64,000 nt of DNA from Bacteroidota bacterium (lineage in GTDB: Bacteria > Bacteroidota > Bacteroidia > Chitinophagales > Saprospiraceae), in the NCBI GenBank assembly GCA_030147525.1, contig JASBVF010000001.1:62001-126000 (forward strand), in the 5' to 3' direction. The notes under the pieces are model-generated. The model was not told the origin of the DNA. It ran no database searches and was given only the letters and a program-made list of their open reading frames with translations. Position numbers and translations under genes: made by a program. Of this stretch, positions 1-8,375 are shown piece by piece. The stretch's first letter is position 1. Each line of letters begins with the position of its first letter.

Positions 1-22
1 TTTTTTTGAAAAAACTTCTCAA

Positions 23-1198
23 TCAGCCTTCGTAATAAATCCGGTAAATCGCATTCGCAAAATCATCCGACACGAGCATCGAGCCGTCGGGCAGGTGTTC
101 CAGATCGACAGGGCGGCCCCACACCTCATCCGCCGTTTCATCCAGCCAGCCGGAAGCGAAAGGCTCGTAGCTCGTCGCACGGTTTCCGTCAAGCGTCACG
201 AGTGTCACCCGGTAGCCGATTTTTTTGCTGCGGTTCCAGGAGCCGTGTTCGGCGATCAAAATCTGATGCTTGTACTGCTGCGGGAACATTTCACCCGTGT
301 AAAACTCGACGCCGAGCGGAGCGGTGTGCGGCCCGAGTTTTTGCACCGGTGGCGTGAAATCGCTACACGGGCGTTTGTTCCCGAATCGGTCGTCCGGCAG
401 GTCGCCCTGGTGGCAGTATGGGTAGCCGAAATGCATGCCGTCCTGCGGGGCGTGGTTGAGTTCGCAGGCGGGTAGGTCGTCGCCCATCCAGTCACGGCCG
501 TTGTCTGTGAACCAGAGCTCGCCCGTCACCGGGTGCCAGGTGAAACCCACCGTGTTGCGGATGCCGTGCTGCACTACTTCCCGGTTTACCCCTTTGGGGC
601 CCGAGCCGTCGGGATTGATCCGGGTGATGGAGGCGAAAATTTCATCGTCCTCTTCGCAAATGTTGCACGGGGCGCCAACGGGCACGTAGAGTTTCCCATC
701 AGGCCCGAAGGCGATGTACTTCCAGCCGTGGTGCGTCTTCGACGGGTAATTATCGTTGACGACGACGGGCTTTGGCGGGTTGGCCAGTTGGCTTTCGATG
801 TTTTCAAATTTCAAAATCCGGCTCACCTCGGCCACGTAGAGGTCGCCGTCCCGGAAGGCGACGCCGTTCGGCATCTTCAGGCCGGTGGCCAGCACGTATT
901 TTTTATCGATTTTAAAATCGCCATCCTCGTCCCGCAGGGCATACACGCTGCCCTTGTCACGGGTGCCGACGAAGAGTGTGCCGTTGGGCGAACGGGCCAT
1001 CGAGCGGGCATTTTCCACATCGCTGGCGTACACTTCGATTTTGAAGCCGTCCGGCAGTTTTATTTTTTTCAAATAATCATCCAAAACGGAGGGGTTTTCC
1101 TCAATTTCCTTCGCCGCTTTTTTATCCGGAAAATTGACCGAATTGCAGTTGAGGATCGTGAAAACGAGCAGGAGCAGGAGCCAGGTATTATTTTTCAT
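23..1198 (-). CDS. PQQ-dependent sugar dehydrogenase-like lipoprotein (sorbosone dehydrogenase family)
   Basis: A 391-residue exported protein. The N-terminus is a lipoprotein signal peptide: Lys-Asn-Asn, a run of leucines, then a lipobox ending ILNC with Cys at about residue 18. The rest resembles the six-bladed beta-propeller of soluble glucose/sorbosone dehydrogenases, which oxidise sugars or aldoses with PQQ. Visible family features are the PDGFKIEVYA opening strand, repeated NGTLFVGTRD and GKLYVPVGAP blade motifs, GIRNTVGFTWHP, and a late AEHGSWNRS segment. No cytochrome c domain or CxxCH motif is present, so the electron acceptor must be separate. Substrate and PQQ use are inferred from the family only. 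It lies downstream of the M19 dipeptidase gene on the same strand. Confidence 0.8.
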   Translation of the reverse strand: MKNNTWLLLLLVFTILNCNSVNFPDKKAAKEIEENPSVLDDYLKKIKLPDGFKIEVYASDVENARSMARSPNGTLFVGTRDKGSVYALRDEDGDFKIDKKYVLATGLKMPNGVAFRDGDLYVAEVSRILKFENIESQLANPPKPVVVNDNYPSKTHHGWKYIAFGPDGKLYVPVGAPCNICEEDDEIFASITRINPDGSGPKGVNREVVQHGIRNTVGFTWHPVTGELWFTDNGRDWMGDDLPACELNHAPQDGMHFGYPYCHQGDLPDDRFGNKRPCSDFTPPVQKLGPHTAPLGVEFYTGEMFPQQYKHQILIAEHGSWNRSKKIGYRVTLVTLDGNRATSYEPFASGWLDETADEVWGRPVDLEHLPDGSMLVSDDFANAIYRIYYEG

Positions 1199-1307
1199 GG
1201 TGAAATGTTTGGTTGAAAATGAGTGACTAATTTAAAAGGTGAAACCGGCGGTTGGGTTTAAATTTTCCTTCAATTTCCAATTTCAAAAAATTTCCAAATT
1301 TCAATTC

Positions 1308-2378
1308 CTACCCCCAAGCCCGCCGCAAAAACCGCAGCCAGTTCCCGTGCATGATGCCGGAAATTTCATCTTCCGAATATCCCCGCTTGCTGAGGATCGC
1401 CGGGATTTTCTGCAAATCCGCAATCGTCTCCAGGTCGTAAGGCATTTGCTCTGTGCCAAAGCCGCCGTCCATGTCCGAGCCGATGCCCACGTGGTGAGCG
1501 TTCCCGGCAATCTGGCAGATGTGGTCGAGGTGGTCGACGGCGGCTTCGAGATTGCAGTTCATTTCCCTGGCCGTCGATTTTTTGCGGACCCAGCCGGGCA
1601 CCACCATCCACGCATCGAAGACGAGGCCGATCACGGCATTTTTTTCGATCAAAATTTTAATCATCTCATCGCTGAACTGCCGGTTGTGATCCACGAGCGC
1701 ACGGCAGTTGTTGTGGCTCGCCCACACGTTTCCGTGAAAGTGAGCCATCGCCTGCCAGAATGCATCGTCGCAGAGGTGCGTGGCGTCGAGGATGAGGTTC
1801 AGCCGCTCCATTTCTTTGAGCAACGCCAGGCCTGCCACGCCCATTTTACCGGTGGCATCCGTTCCGTTGGCGTAGCGTCCGGGACCGTAGTGACCCGGTC
1901 CGACAGCCCGCAGTCCATACTGCCAGGCCCGTTCGAGATGCCCAACAGTGACGAGCGAATCGGCGCCTTCCAGGCTGAGGATGTAACCGATGGGTTTGCC
2001 GTCGTTGGGCTGGCCGTCGTTCCAAAGTTGGAGGTGGGCTTCCAGCGAGGGCAGGTCTTTCACCATCGTCAATTCGCCGGCTTCTTCCATCGATTTGTAC
2101 CAGGTAAGTTGGCCCTGTGTGTGCGCCCAGGCCTGTTCAGGCGAGTGCCAGCCGGGCAGCGGGTTGTCCGGCGTCACGAACCGTGCGATCTGCGTGGCGA
2201 CGACGAGGCCGATGTTTCCCTTGCGGAGTTCGGGAAGGGAGACGGTGCCGTTGCCACGGTCGGGCTTGTCGGTCAGATCTTTTTCCCGCTCACGAATGGC
2301 CCGGACGGGCTGGCGGAGGTCACGGTTCCAGTCCATGGCGTTCATGGCGAGGTCGAGGTGGGCGTCGAGGATGAACAT
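1308..2378 (-). CDS. Membrane dipeptidase family protein (peptidase M19)
   Basis: A 356-residue protein of the renal dipeptidase family, zinc enzymes that cleave dipeptides, often D-amino-acid-containing or cell-wall-derived. It begins directly with the metal-binding HxD motif (AHLDLA, near residue 7). Later metal-ligand motifs are the SLEGADS glutamate, the DATHLCD histidine and the ASHNNCRA histidine. GSDMDGGFG near residue 290 carries the late conserved aspartate. No signal peptide is visible, so it is probably cytoplasmic, as in many Bacteroidota M19 proteins. The preceding gene on the same strand encodes an S9 peptidase, so the pair may form a peptide-degradation unit; a large hairpin lies between them. 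Confidence 0.9.
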   Translation of the reverse strand: MFILDAHLDLAMNAMDWNRDLRQPVRAIREREKDLTDKPDRGNGTVSLPELRKGNIGLVVATQIARFVTPDNPLPGWHSPEQAWAHTQGQLTWYKSMEEAGELTMVKDLPSLEAHLQLWNDGQPNDGKPIGYILSLEGADSLVTVGHLERAWQYGLRAVGPGHYGPGRYANGTDATGKMGVAGLALLKEMERLNLILDATHLCDDAFWQAMAHFHGNVWASHNNCRALVDHNRQFSDEMIKILIEKNAVIGLVFDAWMVVPGWVRKKSTAREMNCNLEAAVDHLDHICQIAGNAHHVGIGSDMDGGFGTEQMPYDLETIADLQKIPAILSKRGYSEDEISGIMHGNWLRFLRRAWG

Positions 2379-2395
2379 GGTGACTGTTTTTTATG

Positions 2396-2458
2396 AACGC
2401 TGAGACACGGAGACGCAGAGCTAAACTCAAAAACTCTGCGTCTCCGTGTCTCAGCGTT
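2396..2458. repeat. Perfect 25-bp inverted repeat with 13-base loop
   Basis: Arms at 2396-2420 and 2434-2458 are exact reverse complements; the loop at 2421-2433 is A-rich. The left arm begins AACGCTGAGACACGGAGACG. It lies between the stop of the S9 peptidase gene (2463) and the start of the M19 gene (2378), both minus strand. There is no long T run on the minus strand, so it is not a textbook terminator. It could be a REP-like intergenic element, a transcript-stabilising hairpin or a weak terminator. Confidence 0.9.
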
Positions 2459-2462
2459 TATC

Positions 2463-4853
2463 TTACTTGAGTAGTGTTTTTGAAAACAACGCATAAATCC
2501 GCCGGTACTCATCCGTCCAGCTACTCGGCTCTACGAAGCCGTGATCTTCGAGCGGGAAGACGGCGAACTCCCAGTTTTCCTTTTTCAACTCGATCAACCG
2601 CTGCGCCAGCCGCACCACGTCCTGGAACTGCACGTTCACGTCGATCATCCCGTGCAGGATGAGCAGGTGATCCTGCAAACCCTCCGCATGGTAGATCGGC
2701 GAACTGCGCCGGTAGGCGATGCTGTCCTCCACCGGGGTGTTGAGGATGTTGGAGGTATAGCCGTGATTGTAGTGCGCCCAATCGGTGACGGAGCGCAGGG
2801 CTGCGCCGCTTTTGAAAACACCGGGGGCCGTGAACTGCGCCATCAGCGTGATGAAGCCGCCGTAACTGCCCCCGTAAATTCCGATGCGGTCAGCGTCGAT
2901 GCCGTGCGCTTCGGCGAGGTAGCGGGCGCCGTCCACCTGGTCGCTGAGGTCCTTGCCGCCCATGTGGCGATAGATGGCCGTGCGCCAGTCACGCCCGTAG
3001 CCGTCACTGCCCCGGTAGTCGATATCGAGCACGGTAAAGCCATTGTCGGCCAGCAGGTTGTGAAACATGAACTCCCGGTAGTAGCTGCTCCACCAGCGGT
3101 GCACGTTTTGCAGGTAGCCTGCGCCATGTACAAAAATGACGGCAGCACCGTTGCGTTTGTCCGCAGAAGGGCGGTAGAGGCGGGCGGGCACTTCCGCCCC
3201 GTCGCTGGCTTTGAACCGGACGAGTTCCGGCTCCCGCCAGGGGTATTTTTGAAATTCAGCGGTCGTGGATTTGGTCAGTTGCATCATGGCAGCGCCGGGC
3301 TGGTTCGGCATGAGGTAAAGCTCCCAGGGCTTATTCGAGTAGGAGTAGCGAACGGCCAGCCATTTTTCATCGGGCGACATTTCGACCTCGTGGTTGCCGG
3401 GCAGCGTCGTGATTTTTTGCATTTCACCGCCTTCCACCGGCATTTTATAAAAATGATGTTCGAACGGCGTCTCCCGGTTGGAGGTAATCCAGAAAAACTT
3501 TTTGTCGTTGGACAGCCGGGCGTCCCGGATCTCGAACTTGCCACTGGTCAGCGCCTTTTTTTCGCCCGTCCCCACGTTCACGGTGTAGAGGTGCGAGTAG
3601 CCGGTAGCTTCCGACTGAAACCAGACCTGTTTGCCGCCGGGCAGCCAGCCGATGTTGCCCATCGAAAAATTCCAGTTGGAAATGCCGGGACCGCCGACCC
3701 AGGCCTCGTCCCGCTGGCGGTCGAGGAGTTTCAAACCGCCGGTGGACAAGTCGAGCAGCATGATCCAGCGGTCTTTGTTGTCCTGCGATTTGACGACGAT
3801 CACGGCCTTGCCGTCCTCCGAAAACACGGGGCCGAGCCAGATGACCTTGCGTGGATTTTTATATTTTTCTTCAAACGGCACTGTGTCCCGGTGGTATTCC
3901 CGTAAAAATTCGGGCTTGTCGTAGATGCCCTCGATCTGTTTCACATCCAAGAGGTACACCGTGTCCCGTTCCCGGTCGTAGATGCCCATTTCCGTTTCGT
4001 CCTGCGGCGAGCCGACTTTGGAGCGGGAGCGCAGTTGCTCCACCTGCCCAGATTCGGTGACGTAGCTGGGCACCTCGGTCGGTTTGTCGTCGGCGGAGGT
4101 GGTGAGCCGGAAAGTCACGAAGCGTCCATCCGGAGTGATGCCGAGGCTGGACAGGCGTTTTTCACCAAAAAAATACGGCTTCGGGCGCTTCGGGTCGAGG
4201 GCTTCACGACGGTATTTTTGCGTTTCACGGGTCGCCTTGCGCTCAGCCAAGATGTCGAACAGCGCAAGCTGGTCGTCTTCCAGCCACTGGTCTTGCGGGC
4301 TTTTCTTTTTTTCTTTCCGGTCGCTGCCTTTTTTGAAATCAGTCAACTGCTCCGTCGTTCCTGCGGCGATGCTCCAGGCGTAGAGGTTGTTGTCTTTTTG
4401 AAAAATGATCTTCGACTCGTCGCCGGAAAACTCCGGACTGCCCTCCCAGTCGAGCGTATTTGTGACCTGGATTTTTTTGCCGGTGGCAATGTCAAGCAGG
4501 AACAGGTCGCCGTTTTTGCTGTACACTTTTTTGGTGCGGGCACGGTTGTAGCTGCCACGGCCGGTTTGGGCCACGAGTTCCTCACGGGTCAGTTTGGCGG
4601 GAGCGCCGGGTTTGCCGTCCTTGCCCAGCACGATTTTGTAAGTGCTTCGCAACGTGTCCCCGTCGGGATTCCAGGAGAAAAAAATGGTGCGGCTATCCTC
4701 CGACCAATCGGCGCCGTCGGGCAGGTAGCCGACGAATTTTTCGCCCTGCATGATCTGCTCAATCGTAAGGACTGAGGCGTTGGGAACAGGCTGGGCCTGC
4801 ATTTTTACGAAGAAAAAAATGGTGAAAGCCAGGAGGGCGGAAAGGTATCTCAT
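2463..4853 (-). CDS. S9 family serine peptidase (dipeptidyl peptidase/prolyl oligopeptidase type)
   Basis: A 796-residue exported peptidase with an N-terminal signal peptide (hydrophobic stretch before KMQAQPVPNA). The middle is a WD-like beta-propeller, with repeats such as SPEFSGDESKIIF and PVFSEDGKAVIVV. The C-terminal third is an alpha/beta hydrolase: nucleophile Ser about 663 in GGSYGG, Asp about 738 in HGMIDVNV and His about 771 in EDHGF make the expected triad. This order and length fit S9 peptidases that remove dipeptides or cut after proline. The KKGSDRKEKKKSP stretch is a charged loop often seen in Bacteroidota members. Exact subfamily (DPP4-like or acylaminoacyl peptidase) is not settled. 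Confidence 0.92.
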   Translation of the reverse strand: MRYLSALLAFTIFFFVKMQAQPVPNASVLTIEQIMQGEKFVGYLPDGADWSEDSRTIFFSWNPDGDTLRSTYKIVLGKDGKPGAPAKLTREELVAQTGRGSYNRARTKKVYSKNGDLFLLDIATGKKIQVTNTLDWEGSPEFSGDESKIIFQKDNNLYAWSIAAGTTEQLTDFKKGSDRKEKKKSPQDQWLEDDQLALFDILAERKATRETQKYRREALDPKRPKPYFFGEKRLSSLGITPDGRFVTFRLTTSADDKPTEVPSYVTESGQVEQLRSRSKVGSPQDETEMGIYDRERDTVYLLDVKQIEGIYDKPEFLREYHRDTVPFEEKYKNPRKVIWLGPVFSEDGKAVIVVKSQDNKDRWIMLLDLSTGGLKLLDRQRDEAWVGGPGISNWNFSMGNIGWLPGGKQVWFQSEATGYSHLYTVNVGTGEKKALTSGKFEIRDARLSNDKKFFWITSNRETPFEHHFYKMPVEGGEMQKITTLPGNHEVEMSPDEKWLAVRYSYSNKPWELYLMPNQPGAAMMQLTKSTTAEFQKYPWREPELVRFKASDGAEVPARLYRPSADKRNGAAVIFVHGAGYLQNVHRWWSSYYREFMFHNLLADNGFTVLDIDYRGSDGYGRDWRTAIYRHMGGKDLSDQVDGARYLAEAHGIDADRIGIYGGSYGGFITLMAQFTAPGVFKSGAALRSVTDWAHYNHGYTSNILNTPVEDSIAYRRSSPIYHAEGLQDHLLILHGMIDVNVQFQDVVRLAQRLIELKKENWEFAVFPLEDHGFVEPSSWTDEYRRIYALFSKTLLK

Positions 4854-5013
4854 GTTCGGTCAGTTTTATTTTGATGAAATCAGGCGGGTAAAATTAAAAT
4901 TTCGCCCGAAAGTCTCCCCGGCTTCGGGCGAAAAGGTCAGGGCAGCGGCGTTTGCGGGCAGGTTTAACAATATTTTATCAGCACCTCCAACCATCCTTTT
5001 TGCCCCGGCTCGT

Positions 5014-5021
5014 TACTTTTG
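5014..5021 (+). promoter_or_regulatory. Putative -7 box TACTTTTG upstream of small lipoprotein gene
   Basis: TACTTTTG matches the Bacteroidota -7 consensus TAnnTTTG and lies about 48 bases before the start codon at 5069. I see no TTTG at the expected -33 spacing, so support rests on the -7 box alone. The rest of 4854-5068 shows no other feature. Confidence 0.4.
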
Positions 5022-5068
5022 AGGTATGACTTTTTTCAAAAACATTTCACAAAAAAAATCTTGAGCTA

Positions 5069-5623
5069 ATGAAAATTTCACACTTTTTTCTGCTTTTTGC
5101 TGCCTTTTTCGTGGCCGCCTGTAGCGACGATGACAATCCGGTGCCAGATAATGTACTTCGCCTGGACGGCGAAAATGTATCCGGCCCGGTACTCGTTACC
5201 GGCGAACATGAATTGGCTGTACATTTCAACACGAATATAATGGCGGATTTTGCAGGCCGGCAATTGACAGAAATCGAATTTTTTGTCGGGGAAACGCTTC
5301 CTGCAAACTGTAGAGTCAGGGTCTATAATGGCGGCACAAGTGCACCCGGCACCCAGATTTATGAATTCGATGTGACCAACGGACTGCAAACCCTGAGATG
5401 GAACAAGCATATACTTGCTACTCCCATCGATCTGAACGGGGGTGATCTTTGGCTTAGTGTTTTCGTCATGTTGAACAGCGAACAGCGACCCATCGGCTGC
5501 GATGCCGGACCTCGCAAAGACGGCGGCGACTGGCTTTTCTCAAGTACCGACGGTCAATGGAGAACATTCCAGGCCCGCACTAATGAAAGCGTCAACTGGA
5601 ACATCCGGGGGACGGTGGAGTGA
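5069..5623 (+). CDS. Hypothetical lipoprotein
   Basis: A 184-residue protein I do not recognise. Residues 1-18 form a lipoprotein signal peptide ending FVAAC, followed by an SDDD stretch. In Bacteroidota an acidic segment straight after the lipidated Cys resembles the known lipoprotein export signal, which would place it on the cell surface (inference). The rest looks like an all-beta domain, alternating short hydrophobic stretches with Gly/Asn turns, such as LTEIEFFVGETLP and LRVYNGG-like segments; this recalls galactose-binding-like or fibronectin-like folds in extracellular proteins. It is monocistronic: a -7 box lies upstream and a strong terminator follows. Confidence 0.75.
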   Translation: MKISHFFLLFAAFFVAACSDDDNPVPDNVLRLDGENVSGPVLVTGEHELAVHFNTNIMADFAGRQLTEIEFFVGETLPANCRVRVYNGGTSAPGTQIYEFDVTNGLQTLRWNKHILATPIDLNGGDLWLSVFVMLNSEQRPIGCDAGPRKDGGDWLFSSTDGQWRTFQARTNESVNWNIRGTVE

Positions 5624-5645
5624 ATTGGTAAATTAGTGGATTGGT

Positions 5646-5690
5646 AAATTGGTTGAACCGGCGGGCGCCGGTTCAACCAATTTTTTTTTG
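5646..5690 (+). terminator. Rho-independent terminator of the lipoprotein gene
   Basis: Perfect 17-bp arms at 5646-5662 and 5667-5683 with loop GGGC, followed by an unbroken T run to 5689. It lies 23 bases past the stop codon at 5623. The opposite strand has no T run after the stem, so it acts on the plus strand. Confidence 0.92.
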
Positions 5691-5755
5691 ACATTTATGA
5701 AATGCATCGAGCGGCTGATGAATGCTTTTACCTTTTTATTTGGCTGTCGGGAGTC

Positions 5756-6286
5756 TCAGCAATAATTTTTTTCAATCATCTGCCGGTGGTGTATTTCATG
5801 CCCGGCGATGATGTAGGCGATGGAAAGCGGCGTAAAAGTGTAGCCGCCGGCCGTGCCTTCCCTGTCCCACATTTCATCGGTAAAATTTTCGAACAGTTGG
5901 AGGGTAGCATCCCTGACGGCTGCGTATTCCCTGACGAGTGCGGCAGGCAGCCGCTGGGGTGCGCCTGAAAATTTCACCAGTTCGTCCTGTTCAAAACCGG
6001 GCAACGGCGTCGTATCGTTGCGGGCGATGCGAAGCGCCCGGTAGGTGAAGATGCGCTCGAAGTCAATGAGATGACCGATCATTTCGGCAAGTGTCCACTT
6101 ACCGGGAGCGTAGGCGTGTTCCCATTTCTCCCAGCCGATGGTTTCGAGGAAACGGATCATTTCCGTTTTATTCCGAGCCAGCAAAGCGACAATATCCTCA
6201 TCCCGGACGGAGTCAATATAGCGCTTGAAGACCGGGTTGAATGTGGTTTCTTCGGGCCTGTGGATAGTCATTACGGTATGGTTCAT
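5756..6286 (-). CDS. DinB family protein (putative metal-dependent hydrolase/transferase)
   Basis: A 176-residue four-helix-bundle protein of the DinB/YfiT superfamily. Three putative metal-ligand histidines are visible: one in the segment LAEMIGHLIDFE near residue 72, and two in AGHEIHHRQ near residue 166. The family includes bacillithiol/mycothiol-dependent S-transferases, but many members have unknown substrates, so no reaction is assigned. The gene stands alone, with a terminator of the opposite-strand gene ending 65 bases from its stop. The 261-base region upstream (6287-6547) shows no clear promoter box. Confidence 0.85.
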   Translation of the reverse strand: MNHTVMTIHRPEETTFNPVFKRYIDSVRDEDIVALLARNKTEMIRFLETIGWEKWEHAYAPGKWTLAEMIGHLIDFERIFTYRALRIARNDTTPLPGFEQDELVKFSGAPQRLPAALVREYAAVRDATLQLFENFTDEMWDREGTAGGYTFTPLSIAYIIAGHEIHHRQMIEKNYC

Positions 6287-6547
6287 GACACTAGTTTTTC
6301 ATGTGGTTTACGGTCAGTTTCTTTTTTTCAAAATGATCATAACTACCGTTGCAGTTGAACCAAAGGTGACCGATATCCATCAAAAATCTGATGACATTCA
6401 TCAAATGAATCCATGACTTTGGACAACCGGCAAGGATTTCTGCGCTGAAATGAGTTTTATGCGAGGGAAGATTTCAGTTTTGGAAATTGCTGTTTTGCCA
6501 GACACACCAATTTTTTTCAGAATTTAGCGGACAAGAAAAAGTACTGC

Positions 6548-7378
6548 ATGTCAAATCAAAATACCGGGAACCCGCTTAAAGAAAAAATCCACGAAATCAT
6601 CTTTGAAGCAGACACGCCGCCAGGCAAAGCCTTTGACATAGCCTTACTGGTGGCGATTGTAGCGAGTGTACTGGCAGTTATTCTGGAGAGTGTCAGTGAG
6701 TATCAGGCCAAAATAGGCGGAGTACTTTACGTGCTTGAATGGATCTTTACCATATTTTTCACCATCGAATACCTCCTGCGCCTGTACTGTGTTTACAAAC
6801 CGCTTAAATATGCTACCAGCTTTTTCGGCATCATTGACCTGCTGGCGATTCTTCCTACTTACCTCAGCCTTTTCTTCCTGGGGGCTCAGACGTTGCTGGT
6901 GATCAGGATTTTACGTTTGATGCGGATTTTCAGAATATTTAAACTGGGACACTTTCTGATCGAAGGTGCAGTCATCATTCGTTCGTTAAGGGCAAGCCGG
7001 GCGAAAATCACGGTATTCCTGCTCTTCATTTTGCTGATGGTCACCATCATCGGATCAGTTATGTACCTGGTGGAAGGTGCACAGGGAAATGAAGGTTTCA
7101 GCAGCATTCCCCGGGGTATTTACTGGGCCATTGTTACATTGACTACCGTTGGCTACGGCGATATTACTCCCATCACAGAACTGGGCCAACTACTCTCCGC
7201 AATGGTAATGATTCTAGGCTATGCCGTATTGGCAGTACCGACTGGTATCGTCTCCGCTGAGATGATCCGGACATCCCGAAAGAACAATACGCAATCATGC
7301 CGCTACTGCGGACAGGAGGGCCATGATGATGACGCTGTTTTTTGCAAACACTGTGGTGAAAAACTGAATACTAAATGA
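6548..7378 (+). CDS. Voltage-gated-type potassium channel with C-terminal zinc ribbon
   Basis: A 276-residue ion transporter with a six-helix layout. S1-S3 lie at about residues 25-105. An S4-like helix with regularly spaced arginines (RILRLMRIFRIF) is near residue 120, and S5 is near 150-175. A pore loop carries the K+ selectivity filter TTVGYGD near residue 200, then S6. The C-terminus is unusual: two CxxC pairs (CRYCG and CKHCG) separated by an acidic stretch form a predicted zinc ribbon after S6 on the cytoplasmic side, where it might act in gating or assembly (inference). Monocistronic, followed by a bidirectional terminator. Confidence 0.9.
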   Translation: MSNQNTGNPLKEKIHEIIFEADTPPGKAFDIALLVAIVASVLAVILESVSEYQAKIGGVLYVLEWIFTIFFTIEYLLRLYCVYKPLKYATSFFGIIDLLAILPTYLSLFFLGAQTLLVIRILRLMRIFRIFKLGHFLIEGAVIIRSLRASRAKITVFLLFILLMVTIIGSVMYLVEGAQGNEGFSSIPRGIYWAIVTLTTVGYGDITPITELGQLLSAMVMILGYAVLAVPTGIVSAEMIRTSRKNNTQSCRYCGQEGHDDDAVFCKHCGEKLNTK

Positions 7379-7422
7379 CTGCCCTGCCAGATACTGGCAA
7401 TGCTTTTCCATGTTTTAGGGAT

Positions 7423-7460
7423 AAAAAAATGGGCGTCCGCTTTCGGACGCCCATTTTTTT
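7423..7460. terminator. Bidirectional Rho-independent terminator
   Basis: 17-bp perfect arms at 7423-7439 and 7444-7460, loop CTTT. Flanking A7 and T7 runs make it work in both directions, between the convergent K+ channel gene (ends 7378) and DUF4783 gene (ends 7482). Confidence 0.93.
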
Positions 7461-7481
7461 ATTTTTTTTTTATTTTGAAGA

Positions 7482-7868
7482 TTACTTATCAAATCTAAGT
7501 TCTTGAATCGTGTACTTCCCGCCACTTACTTTCATGTAAATGTAAACCCGGAACGTTCCGGTGGAAGCAGTCAAATTACCAATGCAATACTCAGAATCCT
7601 GTCCTTTCGAAGTACCCTGATGCACCTGGCTGAACTTGGACGGTTTGTTTGCAGCGAAGAAATTCTTCACTACTTTAACAGCATCGGCTTTGGAGTAGGT
7701 CTCCTCTTTGTCCATCACGGCAACTTCGACATTGGCGTCAAAATATTGACCGAGCATGTCAGCATTTCCGTCGCTGATGGCTTTGGTGATAGCGCTGATA
7801 TTGAGGTCATCGAGATTCACCATCGCAAGTGACGGAGCCAAAAGAATGACAAACAAGAAATTTTTCAT
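7482..7868 (-). CDS. DUF4783 domain-containing exported protein
   Basis: A 128-residue protein with a short signal peptide (MKNFLFVILLAPSLA) and one NTF2-like domain of the DUF4783 type: ISDGNADMLGQYFD, the YSKADAVKVVKNFF helix, and a closing strand pair ending IQELRFDK. This small family is typical of Bacteroidota; its members are secreted or periplasmic and have no assigned reaction. The gene is single and shares a bidirectional terminator with the K+ channel gene. I found no clear TAnnTTTG box upstream. Confidence 0.85.
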   Translation of the reverse strand: MKNFLFVILLAPSLAMVNLDDLNISAITKAISDGNADMLGQYFDANVEVAVMDKEETYSKADAVKVVKNFFAANKPSKFSQVHQGTSKGQDSEYCIGNLTASTGTFRVYIYMKVSGGKYTIQELRFDK

Positions 7869-8375
7869 GGTATAAAAGTTTTATGAACGTTTTCGACCCG
7901 TAGCCCCGAAAGGCCATCTCCATCGAGTCTGCGAAGTTCCTTCTTTTAAATCAAACGAGCAAAATTTTAAATATGTTCGTTTGACTGGCTTTTGACGAAT
8001 CCGGTGATCAAGAGTAACGAAATGAAAAGTTAAGACTTTTTCGGGCCATTTGGCATCGAAAGCAGGTACTTAACCATGGGCTGTCGATAATGGGTCTGTA
8101 CCAACTTTCAAATCAACAAATTCGAATCGGGCAATCAAGAAACAGAAGCCAGTTTAAAAACAACGGTTAAAATGAGGTTACTGCAAATTAAGTGACACAT
8201 TTAACGAACCAGCCCACCTGGTTCGTATTTGAAGAAAGTTTTTCCCCGTTCGTTAAACAATTTCCCTTGCGGCTGCTTTTTCAAAAAGTGACAGGTTACC
8301 CCCGGAAAGTTCCTATTTTTGCGATGCCTCTTCCGAATAAGCCATTACACATTTCTTCTAAAATTCAATTCGAAA
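7869..8375. other. 507-base intergenic region between DUF4783 gene and gpmI
   Basis: Divergent promoter region. It contains the inverted repeat ACGAACCAG/CTGGTTCGT (8204-8212 and 8218-8226) and a wider pair TTAACGAAC (8201-8209) / GTTCGTTAA (8248-8256). Near gpmI it holds a -7 box at 8314-8321. Nothing convincing as a coding gene is seen; the short ORF at 8192-8479 only overlaps gpmI. Confidence 0.6.
8314..8321 (+). promoter_or_regulatory. Putative -7 box TATTTTTG of gpmI
   Basis: TATTTTTG fits TAnnTTTG and lies 54 bases before the gpmI ATG at 8376. A longer reading frame begins with TTG at 8319, inside this box, which argues for the internal ATG as the true start. Confidence 0.55.

Noticed and set aside
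1480-1500. CCCACGTGG near 1486 as another parS-like site
   Set aside because: Only the central CACGTG matches; the TGTT/AACA flanks are missing, and it is within the M19 gene.
1239-2396. Plus-strand open frame of 385 residues opposite the M19 gene
   Set aside because: It mirrors a well-supported dipeptidase on the other strand and its translation resembles no family; a codon-bias shadow.
2541-3905. Plus-strand open frame of 454 residues opposite the S9 peptidase
   Set aside because: It is antisense to a peptidase with a full catalytic triad; valine/histidine-rich shadow sequence.
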